Origin: Alkalilimnicola sp. S0819
Lineage (GTDB): Bacteria; Pseudomonadota; Gammaproteobacteria; Nitrococcales; WHIW01
Assembly (NCBI RefSeq): GCF_009295635.1
Contig: NZ_WHIW01000004.1
Location: 204,192 to 268,191 of the forward strand
DNA: 64,000 nt
Direction of reading: 5' to 3'
The position numbers and the translations under genes were made by a program. Under the pieces are notes generated by a model. The model had not been told where the DNA came from and made no database searches. It saw only the letters and a list, made by a program, of their open reading frames with translations. Positions 1-9,774 of this stretch are shown here, piece after piece (position 1 is the first letter of the stretch; the number at the start of each line of letters is the position of its first letter).

Positions 1-157
1 TCAGCCGCCCCAGGGCGCGACCGATCGCCATGCCCGCCCGGTGAGGCAGGCGGGTAATCAGCCAGAGCAGCCCCAGGCCCAGCCACAGGGGCCAGTGGCG
101 GGGGTGCAGCAGACGGCGGCGGGTGATTACGGTGGCCTTGGCACGGGCTCGGGACAT
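1..157 (-). CDS. lpxL: Lipid A acyltransferase (LpxL/HtrB family), N-terminal part
   Basis: The minus strand from an ATG at 157 reads 52 codons to the window edge without a stop. The N-terminus has a short basic leader (MSRARAKATVITRRRLL), then HPRHWPLWLGLGLLWL and an R-L-P stretch. This is the pattern that opens the LpxL/HtrB/LpxM Kdo-dependent lauroyl/myristoyl transferases: a single membrane anchor before the acyltransferase domain. The catalytic HX4D motif lies outside the window, so the family call rests on the anchor region only. It diverges from the LPS glycosyltransferase and hldE genes, which fits a role in lipid A completion. Which of LpxL, LpxM or LpxP it is cannot be told. Confidence 0.72.
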   Translation of the reverse strand, partial: MSRARAKATVITRRRLLHPRHWPLWLGLGLLWLITRLPHRAGMAIGRALGRL

Positions 158-284
158 GGTACGTATCGCTTGCCTGGGAATGCGGCCATTCTACCCGCCG
201 TGGCGGCACAAGGCAGCGCCGGGTTCGACAGGCCATCGGTGGTCCCCTAAAATCCGCCGGCAGACAAAGCCTTGAGGTGGCACG

Positions 285-1082
285 ATGGCGGACGTTTCCA
301 TACTGGTTCCCAACTACAAGACCGAACAACTGACCAAGATTTGCCTGCGTCTGCTGCGCAAGCACACCGATCCGACCCGCATTCGGGTCATTGCCGTGGA
401 TAACCACTCCCGGGACGCCTCCACCGAGTACCTGCGCTCCCTAAGTTGGATCGAGCTGATCGAGCGCCAGCCGGAGCCGGACGACACGCCTTCCCTGTCC
501 CACTCCCGGGCGCTCGACATGGCGCTGGCGCGGGTGGACACCCCCTACGTGCTGTCCATTCACACCGACACCTTCGTCTACCGCGACGACTGGCTGGATT
601 ACCTGCTCGCCCCCTTCCAGGCCAATCCCGATGTGGCCGGCGTGGGGTCCTGGAAGCTGGAGGTGAAGCCGCCGCTGCGTCGTGCCGCCAAGGCCATCGA
701 GGACTACTGGCAGCGCAAGACCTACCCCCTGCGCGGCCGCCCCCTGCCCGAGGAACTGGTGGAAGGGCATTATCTGCGCAGCCACTGCGCGATCTACCGC
801 ACCGACCTGATTCGCGAGTACGGCCTGAGCTTCTCCGCCGACCGTGATACCGCCGGTCGCAAGTTGCACCAGGCCCTGGTGGCGAAGGGCCACGAGATGG
901 TTTTCCTGCCCGCGCCCGCGCTGATGCGCTACATGCTGCATCTCAACCACGCCACCATGGTGTTGAACCCGGAGCTGGGCTCCCGCAGCCGCTCCATCCG
1001 CAAGGGGCTCAAGCGCATAGAACAGGGCCTGAAGACCATCCAGGCCGAGCGGGTGCTGGCCGATGTCAGCCTGGATGCCTGA
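285..1082 (+). CDS. Family 2 glycosyltransferase
   Basis: A 265-residue protein starting at an ATG preceded by GAGGTGG. The N-terminus (VSILVPNYKTEQL) and the VDNHSRD segment near residue 46 are the nucleotide-sugar binding start of GT-A fold GT2 enzymes. HTDTF near residue 98 is a plausible metal-binding DXD equivalent. There is no membrane segment, so it should act on the cytoplasmic face. It stops 3 nt before hldE and probably shares its transcript, suggesting a sugar transfer during LPS core assembly. The donor and acceptor cannot be read from the sequence. Confidence 0.85.
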   Translation: MADVSILVPNYKTEQLTKICLRLLRKHTDPTRIRVIAVDNHSRDASTEYLRSLSWIELIERQPEPDDTPSLSHSRALDMALARVDTPYVLSIHTDTFVYRDDWLDYLLAPFQANPDVAGVGSWKLEVKPPLRRAAKAIEDYWQRKTYPLRGRPLPEELVEGHYLRSHCAIYRTDLIREYGLSFSADRDTAGRKLHQALVAKGHEMVFLPAPALMRYMLHLNHATMVLNPELGSRSRSIRKGLKRIEQGLKTIQAERVLADVSLDA

Positions 1083-1085
1083 GCG

Positions 1086-2522
1086 ATGAGCGCCGCCATG
1101 AGAGTGCCCGATTTCACCCCCGCCCGCGTGCTGGTGGTGGGCGATGTGATGCTGGATCGCTACTGGCACGGCGATACCAGCCGGATCTCGCCGGAGGCCC
1201 CGGTGCCGGTGGTGCGGGTGGGCGAGATCGAGGAGCGCCCCGGAGGGGCCGCCAACGTCGCGCTGAACGTGGCGGCGCTGGGCGGCACGCCGATACTGCT
1301 GGGCCTGGTGGGCGAGGACGAGGCGGCCGCCAGCCTGAGCCGCCGGCTGGAAGGCGTGGGGGTGGATTGCCGCCTGCAGCCCGTGCCCGGCGCGCCCACC
1401 ATCACCAAGCTGCGGGTGATCAGCCGCCATCAGCAGCTCATACGGCTGGATTTCGAAGACCCCTTCGATTCCTTCGACCGCGAGGCCTTCATCGGCCGCT
1501 TCCAGGCCGCGCTGCAGGACGCCGACGTGGTGGTGCTCTCGGATTACGCCAAGGGCACGCTACGCGATGCCGCGCGCTTGATCGAGCTCGCCCGCGCCGC
1601 CGGGCTGCCCGTGTTGGTGGATCCCAAGGGTGCCGATTTCCGCCCCTATCGCGGGGCGAGCCTCATCACCCCCAATCTCGGCGAGTTCGAGGCCGTGGCG
1701 GGTGTCTGCGCCAGCGAACAGGCCCTGGTGGAGCGTGGTCTTGCCCTGTGCGCCGAGCACGCGCTGGGTGCCTTGCTGATCACTCGCGGCGAGCACGGCA
1801 TGACCCTGCTGCGCGAGGGCCAGCCGGAGCGGCACCTGCCCGCCCGTGCCAAGGAGGTCTTCGACGTCACCGGCGCCGGCGACACCGTGATCTCCACCCT
1901 GGCCACCGCGCTCGCTGCCGGCTGCGAACTGCCCGAGGCCACGGCGCTGGCCAATCTGGCCGCCGGCATCGTGGTGGGCAAGCTGGGCACGGCCACGGTG
2001 AACGTGGCGGAGCTGCGGCTGGGTCTGCTGGAATCGCGCAGCGGCGGGCGCGGCGTGATGGGCGAGGAGCAGCTACGGGTGGCGGTGGAGGATGCCCGCG
2101 CCCGGGGTGAGCGGGTGGTCATGACCAATGGCTGCTTCGACCTGCTGCACGCCGGCCATGTGGCCTACCTGGAAGAGGCCCGGCGACTGGGGGACCGCTT
2201 GATCGTCGCGGTCAACGACGATGCCTCGGTGTGCCGGCTCAAGGGCGAGGGCCGGCCGGTGAATACTGTTGAGCGCCGCATGGCGGTGTTGGCGGGCCTG
2301 GCCTCGGTGGACTGGGTGGTGCCCTTCGGCGAGGACACGCCGGAGAGGTTGATCTGCGCCATCGGCCCGGACGTGCTGGTCAAGGGCGGCGATTACCGCC
2401 CCGAGGACATCGCCGGCGCAGGTTGCGTGCGCGAGCGCGGTGGCGAGGTGCGGGTACTGGGCTTTCTCGACGGACATTCCACCAGCGAGATCATTCGCAG
2501 CATCCGCGACGAGGACGAATGA
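1086..2522 (+). CDS. hldE: Bifunctional heptose-7-phosphate kinase / heptose-1-phosphate adenylyltransferase HldE
   Basis: A 478-residue two-domain enzyme of the ADP-L-glycero-D-manno-heptose pathway, feeding the LPS inner core. The N-terminal PfkB/ribokinase-type domain (about residues 10-315) has a Gly-rich substrate loop ([11 protein letters not shown]) and the catalytic signature DVTGAGDT near residue 260. The C-terminal cytidylyltransferase-like domain (about 345-478) has [12 protein letters not shown], the HxGH-type nucleotidyl transfer motif. Full length matches the fused HldE family. An alternative ATG lies five codons downstream; neither start has a strong ribosome binding site. HldD, the last pathway step, is at about 8.8 kb. 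Confidence 0.96.
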   Translation: MSAAMRVPDFTPARVLVVGDVMLDRYWHGDTSRISPEAPVPVVRVGEIEERPGGAANVALNVAALGGTPILLGLVGEDEAAASLSRRLEGVGVDCRLQPVPGAPTITKLRVISRHQQLIRLDFEDPFDSFDREAFIGRFQAALQDADVVVLSDYAKGTLRDAARLIELARAAGLPVLVDPKGADFRPYRGASLITPNLGEFEAVAGVCASEQALVERGLALCAEHALGALLITRGEHGMTLLREGQPERHLPARAKEVFDVTGAGDTVISTLATALAAGCELPEATALANLAAGIVVGKLGTATVNVAELRLGLLESRSGGRGVMGEEQLRVAVEDARARGERVVMTNGCFDLLHAGHVAYLEEARRLGDRLIVAVNDDASVCRLKGEGRPVNTVERRMAVLAGLASVDWVVPFGEDTPERLICAIGPDVLVKGGDYRPEDIAGAGCVRERGGEVRVLGFLDGHSTSEIIRSIRDEDE

Positions 2523-2523
2523 C

Positions 2524-3930
2524 ATGAGTGGCGAGACGCTGCGCGGCCAATTGCCGGCACTCTCCCGGGGCGAGGGCGGGCTGCCCCTGTCCGCGGAGCT
2601 GGCGGGGCACCCGCTGCGTCTGGAAGCAGTGTTGCGGGCCCTGCCGGATCGGCGCCTGGTGCTGCGAGTGTGCTGGGGCGAGCGCGTAGGCGTGCTCAAG
2701 GTCTTCCTCGACGCCACGCGTGCCGAGCGCCACCTTGCCCGGGAGCAGGAGGGGCTGGCCGCGCTGACGGCAGCCGGCCTGCCGACTCCGGAGCGGCTTT
2801 GGCAGGGGCATCTGGCCGGTTTCCCGGCCCTGCTCACGGCCTGGGTGGAGGGCGCGCGCGGTCTGGGGAAGGATTTTGGAGCAGCCTCGTCGGCGCAGCT
2901 TGCCCGGCTGGGTGAGCTCTGGGCGCGGCTGCACCGGGCCGGCCTGCTCCACGACGACCCCCATGGCGACAACGTGTTGTTCGCCGGCGAGGCCCTCTAC
3001 CTGCTGGACGGTGATGCGGTGAAGGCGGCCGCGGACGACGCTGCCCGGCGCGACAATCTCGCACGGCTGCTGGCCCAGCTGCCCTTGCCGCGCCGGGAGG
3101 CTCAGCGTGCCCTGGCCGAGGCGTATGGCACATCGCTGGATGAGCCGGGGCTCGCCCAGGCGCTGCGGGCAGCGCGCCGCGACCGCGCGCGGCGTCACGC
3201 GGCCAAGGCCTTTCGCAATGCCAGCGATTTTGTCGCCGAACACGACGCCCGTCACCACCTGCATCTGGCGCGGGCCTTCGACACGCCCGAGCTGCGTGCC
3301 CTGCTCTCCGACCCCGATGCCGCCATGGCCGGGGGCCGCCTGCTCAAGGACGGACGGACCTGCACGGTGGCCCGGGTGGACTGTGGCGGCCAGGCGCTGG
3401 TCATCAAGCGCTACAACCGCAAGAGCGCGGCTCATGCCATCGTGCAGAGCCTGCGCCGCGGCCGCGCCGCCATCTCCTGGCGCAACGCCCATTATCTGCG
3501 CGCCCTGGGGTTGCCCACGCCGGCGCCGGTGGCGCTGCTGGAACGGCGTCTGGGGCCGCTGCGCGGCACGGCGTATTACATCACCGCGTACCAGCCCGCC
3601 TGGCGACCGGATGATCACTTCCGCGACCAGGGCCTGACCGCCGGCTGGCGCGAGCTGGAAGCCATGGCGGCGCTGGTGAACGCGCTGGGCGCGGTGGGGC
3701 TCAGTCACGGCGATCTGAAGGCCGGCAATTTCCTCGTCTGCGAGGGTGGCGATGTGCAGTTGATCGACCTGGACGCCATGCGCCTGCATGAGAGCATCCC
3801 CGCCTTTCGCCGCGCTTACGCCCGGGATCTGCGCCGGTTTCTGCACAACTGGCAGCAGGATCCCGAACTATTGCGGGCCTTTCGACAAAAACTCCAGCCG
3901 GCGCTGGGACTTGTCGGCCGCGAGCCTTAG
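2524..3930 (+). CDS. Protein with two kinase-like (LPS kinase type) domains
   Basis: A 468-residue protein whose ATG lies one base after the hldE stop, so translational coupling is likely. It holds two successive kinase-like folds. The first (about residues 20-210) has a catalytic-loop-like HDDPHGDN near residue 141 and a metal-site-like LLDGD near 155. The second (about 270-450) has an invariant-lysine candidate in LVIKRYN, a loop SHGDLKAGN near 393 and LIDLDAM near 408. The second half resembles the WaaP/KdkA/InaA lipopolysaccharide kinases, which phosphorylate core heptose or Kdo. The first half is more divergent and could be a second kinase or a degenerate partner. A role in core phosphorylation is inferred from family and from its place after hldE. 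Confidence 0.78.
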   Translation: MSGETLRGQLPALSRGEGGLPLSAELAGHPLRLEAVLRALPDRRLVLRVCWGERVGVLKVFLDATRAERHLAREQEGLAALTAAGLPTPERLWQGHLAGFPALLTAWVEGARGLGKDFGAASSAQLARLGELWARLHRAGLLHDDPHGDNVLFAGEALYLLDGDAVKAAADDAARRDNLARLLAQLPLPRREAQRALAEAYGTSLDEPGLAQALRAARRDRARRHAAKAFRNASDFVAEHDARHHLHLARAFDTPELRALLSDPDAAMAGGRLLKDGRTCTVARVDCGGQALVIKRYNRKSAAHAIVQSLRRGRAAISWRNAHYLRALGLPTPAPVALLERRLGPLRGTAYYITAYQPAWRPDDHFRDQGLTAGWRELEAMAALVNALGAVGLSHGDLKAGNFLVCEGGDVQLIDLDAMRLHESIPAFRRAYARDLRRFLHNWQQDPELLRAFRQKLQPALGLVGREP

Positions 3931-3966
3931 AATGCGCCCATCGAACCGAGCCGAACGACACAGCAC

Positions 3967-5688
3967 ATGAATATTCTGGGTATTTCCGGCGCCGTCTCCC
4001 ACGACGCCTCCGCCGCGATTCTGGTGGACGGTCAAGTGATCGCCGCCGCCGAGGAAGAGCGTTTCATCCGTGACAAGCACGCCAAGGGGCGCTTCCCGCT
4101 GGAGGCGGCCCGTTACTGCCTGCGCGAAGCCGGCCTGAGCGCCGCCGACATCGACGTGGTGGCTTTCCCCTACGCGGAGATCGGGCTATCCAGCCCCGCT
4201 CGCTGGCACTACGCCAGGCGCTACTGGTATGCCCCCGACCGGGCGCTGGATGCGCTGTTCAACGGCAACCGTCGTTTCCGGCGCAATATGCGCCAGCTCG
4301 ACGAGTTGCTGGCGCAGTTGGGCATAGACCGGGACAAGGTCACCATCCTGCCGGTGGAGCATCATCTGGCCCATGCCAGCAGTGCCTATCACCTGAGCGG
4401 CTTTCAGGAAAAGACCGCCATCCTCGGCATCGACGGCAAGGGCGAGTACGCAACCACCTTCTTCGGCTACGGCGAGAACGGCCGCATTCACAAGATCAAG
4501 GAATTCTACGACCCGGACTCCCTGGGTGGTCTGTATGGCGCGATTACCCAGTATCTGGGCTTCGAGATGCTGGATGGCGAGTTCAAGGTCATGGGCATGG
4601 CCCCCTACGGCGACCCGGACCGCTTCGATTTCAGCCGCCTGATCGATTTCGACGGCAAGAATTTCAAGGTCAACACGCAGCTGGTGAACACCATCGGCCT
4701 GCGCCGCTACAAGCAGGACGGCCAGTCCTATTACTTCAGCCAGAAACTGGTGGACTGGCTGGGCCCGAAGCGCGAGGGCGATGAGATCGATGACCCCTAT
4801 ATCGATTACGCCGCTGCCGTGCAGAAGCTGCTGGAAGACACCGCCCTGGGCCTGATCGAGCACTATCTGGGTGACATCATTCGCGAGACCGGCAAGATCG
4901 CCTACGCCGGTGGCGTGGCGTTGAACGTCAAGCTCAACCAGAAGATCATCCAGCTGCCCCATGTGAAGGAGCTGTTCGTGCAGCCGGCCTCCGGCGATGC
5001 GGGCACCAGCCTGGGCGCGGCCACCTACGCAGCCATGGAGTTGGGCGACACCGTCGCGCCCATGGAACACGCCTACCTGGGACCGGCCTACAGCAACGAG
5101 GAATGCATCGCCGCCTGCCAGGCGCACCCGGAGCAGCCCGCCTGGGAGCGGCTGGAGAACGTGCCGGAAGCCGCCGCCGAAATACTCGCCGGCGGCAATC
5201 CGCTCGCCTGGTTCCAGGGGCGCATGGAATTCGGCCCCCGGGCGCTGGGCAACCGCTCCATCCTCGGCGACCCGACCCACAAGGGGGTGGCCGACCGGAT
5301 CAACGAGCAGATCAAGTACCGCGAGCGCTGGCGCCCCTTCTGCCCCAGCATGCTCGATACCGTGGCGCCGAAGATGCTGGGCTCCGATCATCCCTCGCCC
5401 TACATGACCTTCACCTTCGAGGTGGCCGAGGACTGGAAGGACAAGGTGCCCGAGGTGGTGCACGAGGACGGCACCGCCCGCGCCCAGGTGGTCACCGAGC
5501 AAAGCAATCCGCGTTACTACGCGCTGCTCAAGGCCTTCGAGGCGAGGAAGGGGGTGGGCGTGCTGCTCAACACTTCCCTGAACCGCCGTGGCGAACCCAT
5601 GGTGTGCTCGCCCACCGATGCGCTGAACATGTTCTACGGCTCGGATTTGCAGTATCTGATCATGGAAGATGTGCTGATCCGTAAATAG
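3967..5688 (+). CDS. Carbamoyltransferase (NodU/CmcH family)
   Basis: A 573-residue cytoplasmic protein covering both halves of the NodU/CmcH/TobZ family. The N-terminal ASKHA-like Kae1 domain opens with NILGISGAVSHDASAA and contains the metal-site histidines in PVEHHLAHASSAY (about residues 130-140). The C-terminal domain has the family stretch FGPRALGNRSIL near 425. Such enzymes use carbamoyl phosphate and ATP to carbamoylate sugar hydroxyls. In Pseudomonas a homologue in the LPS core cluster is linked to carbamoylation of inner-core heptose; the same role is inferred here because the gene follows hldE and LPS-kinase-like genes. It runs convergently into the sulfotransferase gene, with 10 nt between the stops. 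Confidence 0.9.
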   Translation: MNILGISGAVSHDASAAILVDGQVIAAAEEERFIRDKHAKGRFPLEAARYCLREAGLSAADIDVVAFPYAEIGLSSPARWHYARRYWYAPDRALDALFNGNRRFRRNMRQLDELLAQLGIDRDKVTILPVEHHLAHASSAYHLSGFQEKTAILGIDGKGEYATTFFGYGENGRIHKIKEFYDPDSLGGLYGAITQYLGFEMLDGEFKVMGMAPYGDPDRFDFSRLIDFDGKNFKVNTQLVNTIGLRRYKQDGQSYYFSQKLVDWLGPKREGDEIDDPYIDYAAAVQKLLEDTALGLIEHYLGDIIRETGKIAYAGGVALNVKLNQKIIQLPHVKELFVQPASGDAGTSLGAATYAAMELGDTVAPMEHAYLGPAYSNEECIAACQAHPEQPAWERLENVPEAAAEILAGGNPLAWFQGRMEFGPRALGNRSILGDPTHKGVADRINEQIKYRERWRPFCPSMLDTVAPKMLGSDHPSPYMTFTFEVAEDWKDKVPEVVHEDGTARAQVVTEQSNPRYYALLKAFEARKGVGVLLNTSLNRRGEPMVCSPTDALNMFYGSDLQYLIMEDVLIRK

Positions 5689-5698
5689 GCGGCGTTGC

Positions 5699-6559
5699 TC
5701 ATACGCCGTGGCGAGTCAGTCCGTCATCCGCCAAGCGAAGCCCCTGCTTGCTTAGGTAGTCTTGAAGCCGGGGGTTGCCCGCGATGCTTTCCGCCGTAGC
5801 CGTTGGAAGTTCACGCTTCCAGCGTAGGTCGAAGTGGCCGGTTACTTGTTGTTTTTCGACCCAGTCGTATTGATATTTTCGGCTGCCATGGTGCGGCTGG
5901 CGCCAGTATTCAATTTGCGCCGGTTCGAAGTCGAAGCCCAGCCAAGCCATAACAGGGGTTAGCTCTCGTGCGGGGTCCCGCGCGAGGTCGCGATAGCTCA
6001 TCACGCGGTAGTTCAGGTTTTTGCCTTGCAGAAAATGGCTTATCTCCCGATTCTGCTGCAGCCACTTCTCTAGGTAAATGCGGTGACGGCGCGCAAATAG
6101 CAGTGGCAGTGCTTGCTGCCGGCTTCTGCCGAGCACTTTCCAGCGTTGATCCAGATGTTTTTTCTGCTCGCCATACGTCTTTTCCCAGCGACGAACCAGC
6201 GCACGCGGGTCTCTAAGAAGATGTATGTAATGATGTCCAATTCTTTTGTCATCAGCGAACCGTGCCGCCCAAGACCATTTCTTGGATGCATCCACCAGCA
6301 AACTCGTTTCGCCTCCAAAGTTGGCGAATATCTGCTGGTAGATATTATCGAGCCGCTCAGGATCAATGCTCCTCTGTAGCGGGCATTTTCCCTGGTCATC
6401 GCAGATCTTGCAGTATTGGCGCATGCGCCAGGAGTGCGGTTTGCGTAAATGCTTTATTTCTCCGATATGCTCAGCTCGTGTGTGGCTGCCAATCAGCAAG
6501 GAGAGGAAGTGGGAGCCGGCATAATTACTGGAAAGGATGGTAACGACGCGGTGTTGCAC
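5699..6559 (-). CDS. Sulfotransferase family protein
   Basis: A 286-residue protein starting at GTG (6559); no strong ribosome binding site is visible. The N-terminus VTILSSNYAGSHFLSLLIGSH resembles the PAPS 5'-phosphosulfate loop of sulfotransferases. HLLRDPRALVRRWEK near residue 135 corresponds to the 3'-phosphate motif (RDPR followed later by S/R). Y-R-V-M-S-Y-R-D-L-A-R-D near 215 and the C-terminal tryptophan-rich segment also fit. A cluster of cysteines (CKICDDQGKC) lies near residues 50-60. The gene is markedly more AT-rich than its neighbours and lies on the opposite strand, suggesting recent acquisition. The substrate is probably a surface glycan, inferred from context only. Confidence 0.78.
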   Translation of the reverse strand: MQHRVVTILSSNYAGSHFLSLLIGSHTRAEHIGEIKHLRKPHSWRMRQYCKICDDQGKCPLQRSIDPERLDNIYQQIFANFGGETSLLVDASKKWSWAARFADDKRIGHHYIHLLRDPRALVRRWEKTYGEQKKHLDQRWKVLGRSRQQALPLLFARRHRIYLEKWLQQNREISHFLQGKNLNYRVMSYRDLARDPARELTPVMAWLGFDFEPAQIEYWRQPHHGSRKYQYDWVEKQQVTGHFDLRWKRELPTATAESIAGNPRLQDYLSKQGLRLADDGLTRHGV

Positions 6560-6583
6560 TGCTGATCCGGGAAATTGAGCTTG

Positions 6584-7477
6584 TTATTGAGTGAAGCTGC
6601 GCAGGTACTTGCGCAGGTAGGAGCCTTGCAGCAGCGCCCGGGGCCAGCGTTTCACCGCCTGAGCATACAGTGTCCGGCCTTCCGCATGCCGGCCGCTGAG
6701 CAGGCAGGCGCGTGACAGGGACAGCAAGCGCCGGGCACCGAATTCCCGGCGCAGGCCGGCCGCTTCCCGCGGCATGTCCGCCCCCTCGAAGACCCAGGCT
6801 TCGCTGTGGGGTGTGGCGTTGCGTTGGGCGTCCAGATCGTGCCTCAGGCTGCCCCCGTGATGATGTATGGCGGCCAGCGCTTCGTCGAGGCGGCGCGCCG
6901 GAAAGCGCGCGAGGATGCGGGTGAAGAAGCACAGATCCTCATTGACCCGCAGATGCTCGGGGTAAAGGCAGTAATCCAGAACCCGACGCGCCAGCAGCAC
7001 GGCGCCGTGAGGGGTGCCGAACTGCTTGCGGATATAGGCCCGCATATTGTCCACCGGGCGAGCGGCGAGTTGCGGCGCCGGCCTCCGGCGCTCCCTGCCG
7101 CCTTCGTGCACACTGATGTAGCCGCCGATCACGATGGGACAATCGCCTTGGTCGCGCAGTGAACGGTGCAGCGCCGGCAGCGCCTGATCGCAGAGTTGAT
7201 CATCGGCGTCCAGAAACAGGATGTGGGTGCCGCTGGCGAGCCGAAAACCGTGATTACGCGCGGCGCCGGGGCCGGCATTCGCCTGGTGGGCCGCGACGAT
7301 GCGATCGGGGTGAGCCGCGGCGTACTCCTGGATCAGGGCGAGGCTTTCGTCGGTGGAGCCATCATCCACCAGCACGATTTCGTCGCCCGGGGCGAGTTGC
7401 GGCAGTACGCTTTGCAGCGTCCGTGGCAGGCGCTCGGCGTAGTTATAGACGGGAATGATGACACTGATGCGGTACAT
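6584..7477 (-). CDS. Family 2 glycosyltransferase (GT2)
   Basis: A 297-residue protein. The ATG at 7477 is chosen because the canonical GT2 opening (MYRISVIIPVYNYAERLPRT) starts there; the open frame upstream adds 40 unrelated residues. LVDDGSTDES near residue 38 and FLDADDQ near 87 supply the nucleotide and metal-binding acidic residues. No transmembrane segments are apparent. It lies 24 nt upstream of the sulfotransferase and very likely shares its transcript, so the pair may add and then sulfate a sugar on LPS core or O-antigen. Base composition is intermediate between the sulfotransferase and the flanking genes. Confidence 0.87.
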   Translation of the reverse strand: MYRISVIIPVYNYAERLPRTLQSVLPQLAPGDEIVLVDDGSTDESLALIQEYAAAHPDRIVAAHQANAGPGAARNHGFRLASGTHILFLDADDQLCDQALPALHRSLRDQGDCPIVIGGYISVHEGGRERRRPAPQLAARPVDNMRAYIRKQFGTPHGAVLLARRVLDYCLYPEHLRVNEDLCFFTRILARFPARRLDEALAAIHHHGGSLRHDLDAQRNATPHSEAWVFEGADMPREAAGLRREFGARRLLSLSRACLLSGRHAEGRTLYAQAVKRWPRALLQGSYLRKYLRSFTQ

Positions 7478-7611
7478 GTGTGGCTGCCAAGGTGTATTTG
7501 CTGGCGGCAGTATATAGGGCCGGTATCGGTCTTGCATGAGGGCGCTGGTGCCTTGTGCTAGGCTTGCGCCCTTTGCGGCGCATCCGCGCCGAGGCACCTT
7601 TTCCGAGGAAC

Positions 7612-8844
7612 ATGATGGCGGGTGTGGATACTCTCTCGGTGCAGCGGCAGCCGAGCACGGATCTTGGCTGGGGGCGTGGCGGCAAGCTGCTCCGCCTGGG
7701 GTTCTGCGTGTTTCTCGCGGGCTTCTTTCTCATCCCCGACGGCCAGCCCCACAACAATGTCTTCTATCTGACGGGGCTGGCGGCCCTTTTCATGGCCCGC
7801 TCCCTGGGCCTGGGCTGGTTCCTGCGCGCCCCGGCCGTACTGGCCTTGCTGGCGTTCATGGCGCTGGGGGTGCTCAGCCACGCCTGGAACCCGCAGGCGG
7901 GGGGGGAGGAGGCGCTGGAGCATGCCAAGGACGCCTTCTATCTGCTGACCTTCCTGTATGTGGCGGCGCGCTTCGGCGTGAGCGAGATTGACAGGCTGTG
8001 GGCCGAACGGGTTCTGGTGGTCGCGGCGGCGCTGGGGGCGTTGCTGGCCATGGTGCTGTTCTTTGGCGAGTGGGGCGCGAGCCATCACGGGCGCATGGTC
8101 GGCTGGGGGCGCCTGGATCACCCCAACGTCATGGCCAGCGCCATGGCCATCGCGGCGGTGTTCGCGGGGCACCTGGCGGTGCGCGATGGCGGCTGGCGCC
8201 GCGGGGCCTGGCTGCTATGCCTGGTACTGGTCGTGTCCGCCGCCTGGTTCACCCAGAGCCGCACGGGCCTCCTGGCCGTGGTCGCCGCGGCTTTCGTGCT
8301 TGCCTGGTTCAGCGGTGGCTGGGTGCGCTGGCTGAGCCTGGCTGTCCTGCTGACGGGGGTGGCGCTGCTGGTTGCCGCGCAGTTCTTCCCGGAGCACTGG
8401 CCGCGCATCCTGAGCCTGTCCGACGAGGCCCGGGTGGCGATCTACACCGACACCCTGCGCAAGGGCATGGAGGCGCCCTGGTTCGGTCATGGTGTGGGTG
8501 GTGAGCATATGGTCGCCGAATACCGGGGGCACAATTACCATCCCCACAACTTCCTGCTCATGGCCTTCTACAATCTGGGTGTCGCGGGGGTGCTGCTGCT
8601 CACGGTATCCCTGGTGCTGGCAGGCCGGGCCCTGATTTCCGGCGCGACGACCGATCGCTGGCTGGCGGCGGCGCTGACGGTGGGCATCGTCTGCATGAGC
8701 ACCGAGGCGTATCATCTGATTCATCGACCGGGCGCACCGTACTTGTATTTCTGGTTGCCCTTCGCCTGGGCATTGGCACGCGAACGGCGTTTGAGCGCCG
8801 AGACCGGCAAGGCCGCGTCGGCGAAGCTTTGGAGGACCCCATGA
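7612..8844 (+). CDS. waaL: O-antigen ligase / polymerase family membrane protein (WaaL-like)
   Basis: A 410-residue polytopic inner-membrane protein with about ten to twelve hydrophobic helices. SRTGLLAV near residue 217 is typical of the Wzy_C/WaaL superfamily. The large periplasmic loop carries YHPHN followed by nine residues and G-V-A-G, matching the H[NSQ]X9GXX[GTY] pattern described for WaaL O-antigen ligases. GAGGAA precedes the tandem ATGs at 7612 and 7615; either may be used. It would join undecaprenyl-linked polymer to lipid A-core in the periplasm. The stop overlaps the hldD start (ATGA). Wzy polymerase is the main alternative, but the LPS-core setting and motif favour ligase. Confidence 0.78.
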   Translation: MMAGVDTLSVQRQPSTDLGWGRGGKLLRLGFCVFLAGFFLIPDGQPHNNVFYLTGLAALFMARSLGLGWFLRAPAVLALLAFMALGVLSHAWNPQAGGEEALEHAKDAFYLLTFLYVAARFGVSEIDRLWAERVLVVAAALGALLAMVLFFGEWGASHHGRMVGWGRLDHPNVMASAMAIAAVFAGHLAVRDGGWRRGAWLLCLVLVVSAAWFTQSRTGLLAVVAAAFVLAWFSGGWVRWLSLAVLLTGVALLVAAQFFPEHWPRILSLSDEARVAIYTDTLRKGMEAPWFGHGVGGEHMVAEYRGHNYHPHNFLLMAFYNLGVAGVLLLTVSLVLAGRALISGATTDRWLAAALTVGIVCMSTEAYHLIHRPGAPYLYFWLPFAWALARERRLSAETGKAASAKLWRTP

Positions 8845-9773
8845 TCATCGTAACCGGCGGCGCCGGCTTCATCGGCAGCAATCTGGTCCACGCCCTGAGC
8901 GCCCGCGGCCCTGTCGCCGCGGTGGACGATCTCAGCGACGGCACCAAGTTCCGCAATCTGGTGGGCAGCGGGGTGGCCGATTATCTGGATCACCAGGATT
9001 TCCTCGAGCGCATCGAGCGCGACGAGGATCTCGGCATCACCGCGCTGCTGCATCAGGGGGCCTGCTCGGATACCACCGAGTGGGACGGGCGCTACATGAT
9101 GCGCAACAACTATGAATACACCAAGGCGCTCTTCCACTACTGCCAGCGCCGCCAGATTCCCTTCCTGTACGCTTCCTCGGCCTCCGTCTACGGCGCCGGG
9201 CCGGTGTACCGGGAAGACCCGGCGCACGAAGCACCGCTGAACGTCTACGGGTACTCCAAGTATCTGTTCGATGAGTACCTGCGCCGGCATCTGCACGCGC
9301 TGCGCGCGCCCGTGGTGGGGCTGCGTTATTTCAACGTCTACGGCCCGCGGGAACAGCACAAGGGCGGCATGGCCAGTGTGGCCTTCCACTTCAACAGCCA
9401 GATTCGGGAGACCGGCCGCCTGCGTCTGTTCGAAGGCAGCGACGGCTACGCCGATGGCGAACAGCGCCGGGACTTCATCCACGTGGACGACGTGGTGGCG
9501 GTGAACCTGTGGCTGCTGGATCACCCCGAGGTGAGCGGCATCTTCAACTGCGGCACCGGGCGCAGCAGCGCCTTCAATGATGTGGCCCGGGCGGTGATCG
9601 GCTGGCACGGCCGGGGCGAGATCGAGTACATCCCCTTCCCCGACAAGCTCAAGGGCCGATATCAGAGCTTCACCGAGGCGGATCTCGGCGCCTTGCGCGC
9701 CGCCGGCTACCCCCACGCGTTCCGTGGCGTGGAGCAGGGCGTGCGAGAGTACCTGGACTGGCTCAACGCCTGA
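8841..9773 (+). CDS. hldD: ADP-L-glycero-D-manno-heptose-6-epimerase HldD
   Basis: A 310-residue short-chain dehydrogenase/epimerase. The start at 8841 follows GGAGG by five bases and leads straight into the Rossmann motif [13 protein letters not shown] (GxxGxxG). The catalytic-site segments are SSASVYG near residue 113 and Y-G-Y-S-K near 140 (YxxxK). [10 protein letters not shown] near 210 is typical of HldD. It converts ADP-D,D-heptose, made from HldE products, to the L,D form used by heptosyltransferases. The start overlaps the waaL-like stop by 4 nt and the next gene begins one base after its stop, so the three form one operon. Confidence 0.96.
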   Translation: MIIVTGGAGFIGSNLVHALSARGPVAAVDDLSDGTKFRNLVGSGVADYLDHQDFLERIERDEDLGITALLHQGACSDTTEWDGRYMMRNNYEYTKALFHYCQRRQIPFLYASSASVYGAGPVYREDPAHEAPLNVYGYSKYLFDEYLRRHLHALRAPVVGLRYFNVYGPREQHKGGMASVAFHFNSQIRETGRLRLFEGSDGYADGEQRRDFIHVDDVVAVNLWLLDHPEVSGIFNCGTGRSSAFNDVARAVIGWHGRGEIEYIPFPDKLKGRYQSFTEADLGALRAAGYPHAFRGVEQGVREYLDWLNA

Positions 9774-9774
9774 G

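Noticed and set aside
41..250. A 69-residue plus-strand frame at the left edge
   Set aside because: It lies over the lpxL-like gene, which has a recognisable N-terminus on the other strand; the plus frame has Q/P/G-rich low-complexity sequence only.
5699..6559. The low-GC sulfotransferase as part of an insertion element or genomic island
   Set aside because: No transposase, integrase, direct repeats or tRNA flank it; only composition and strand are odd.
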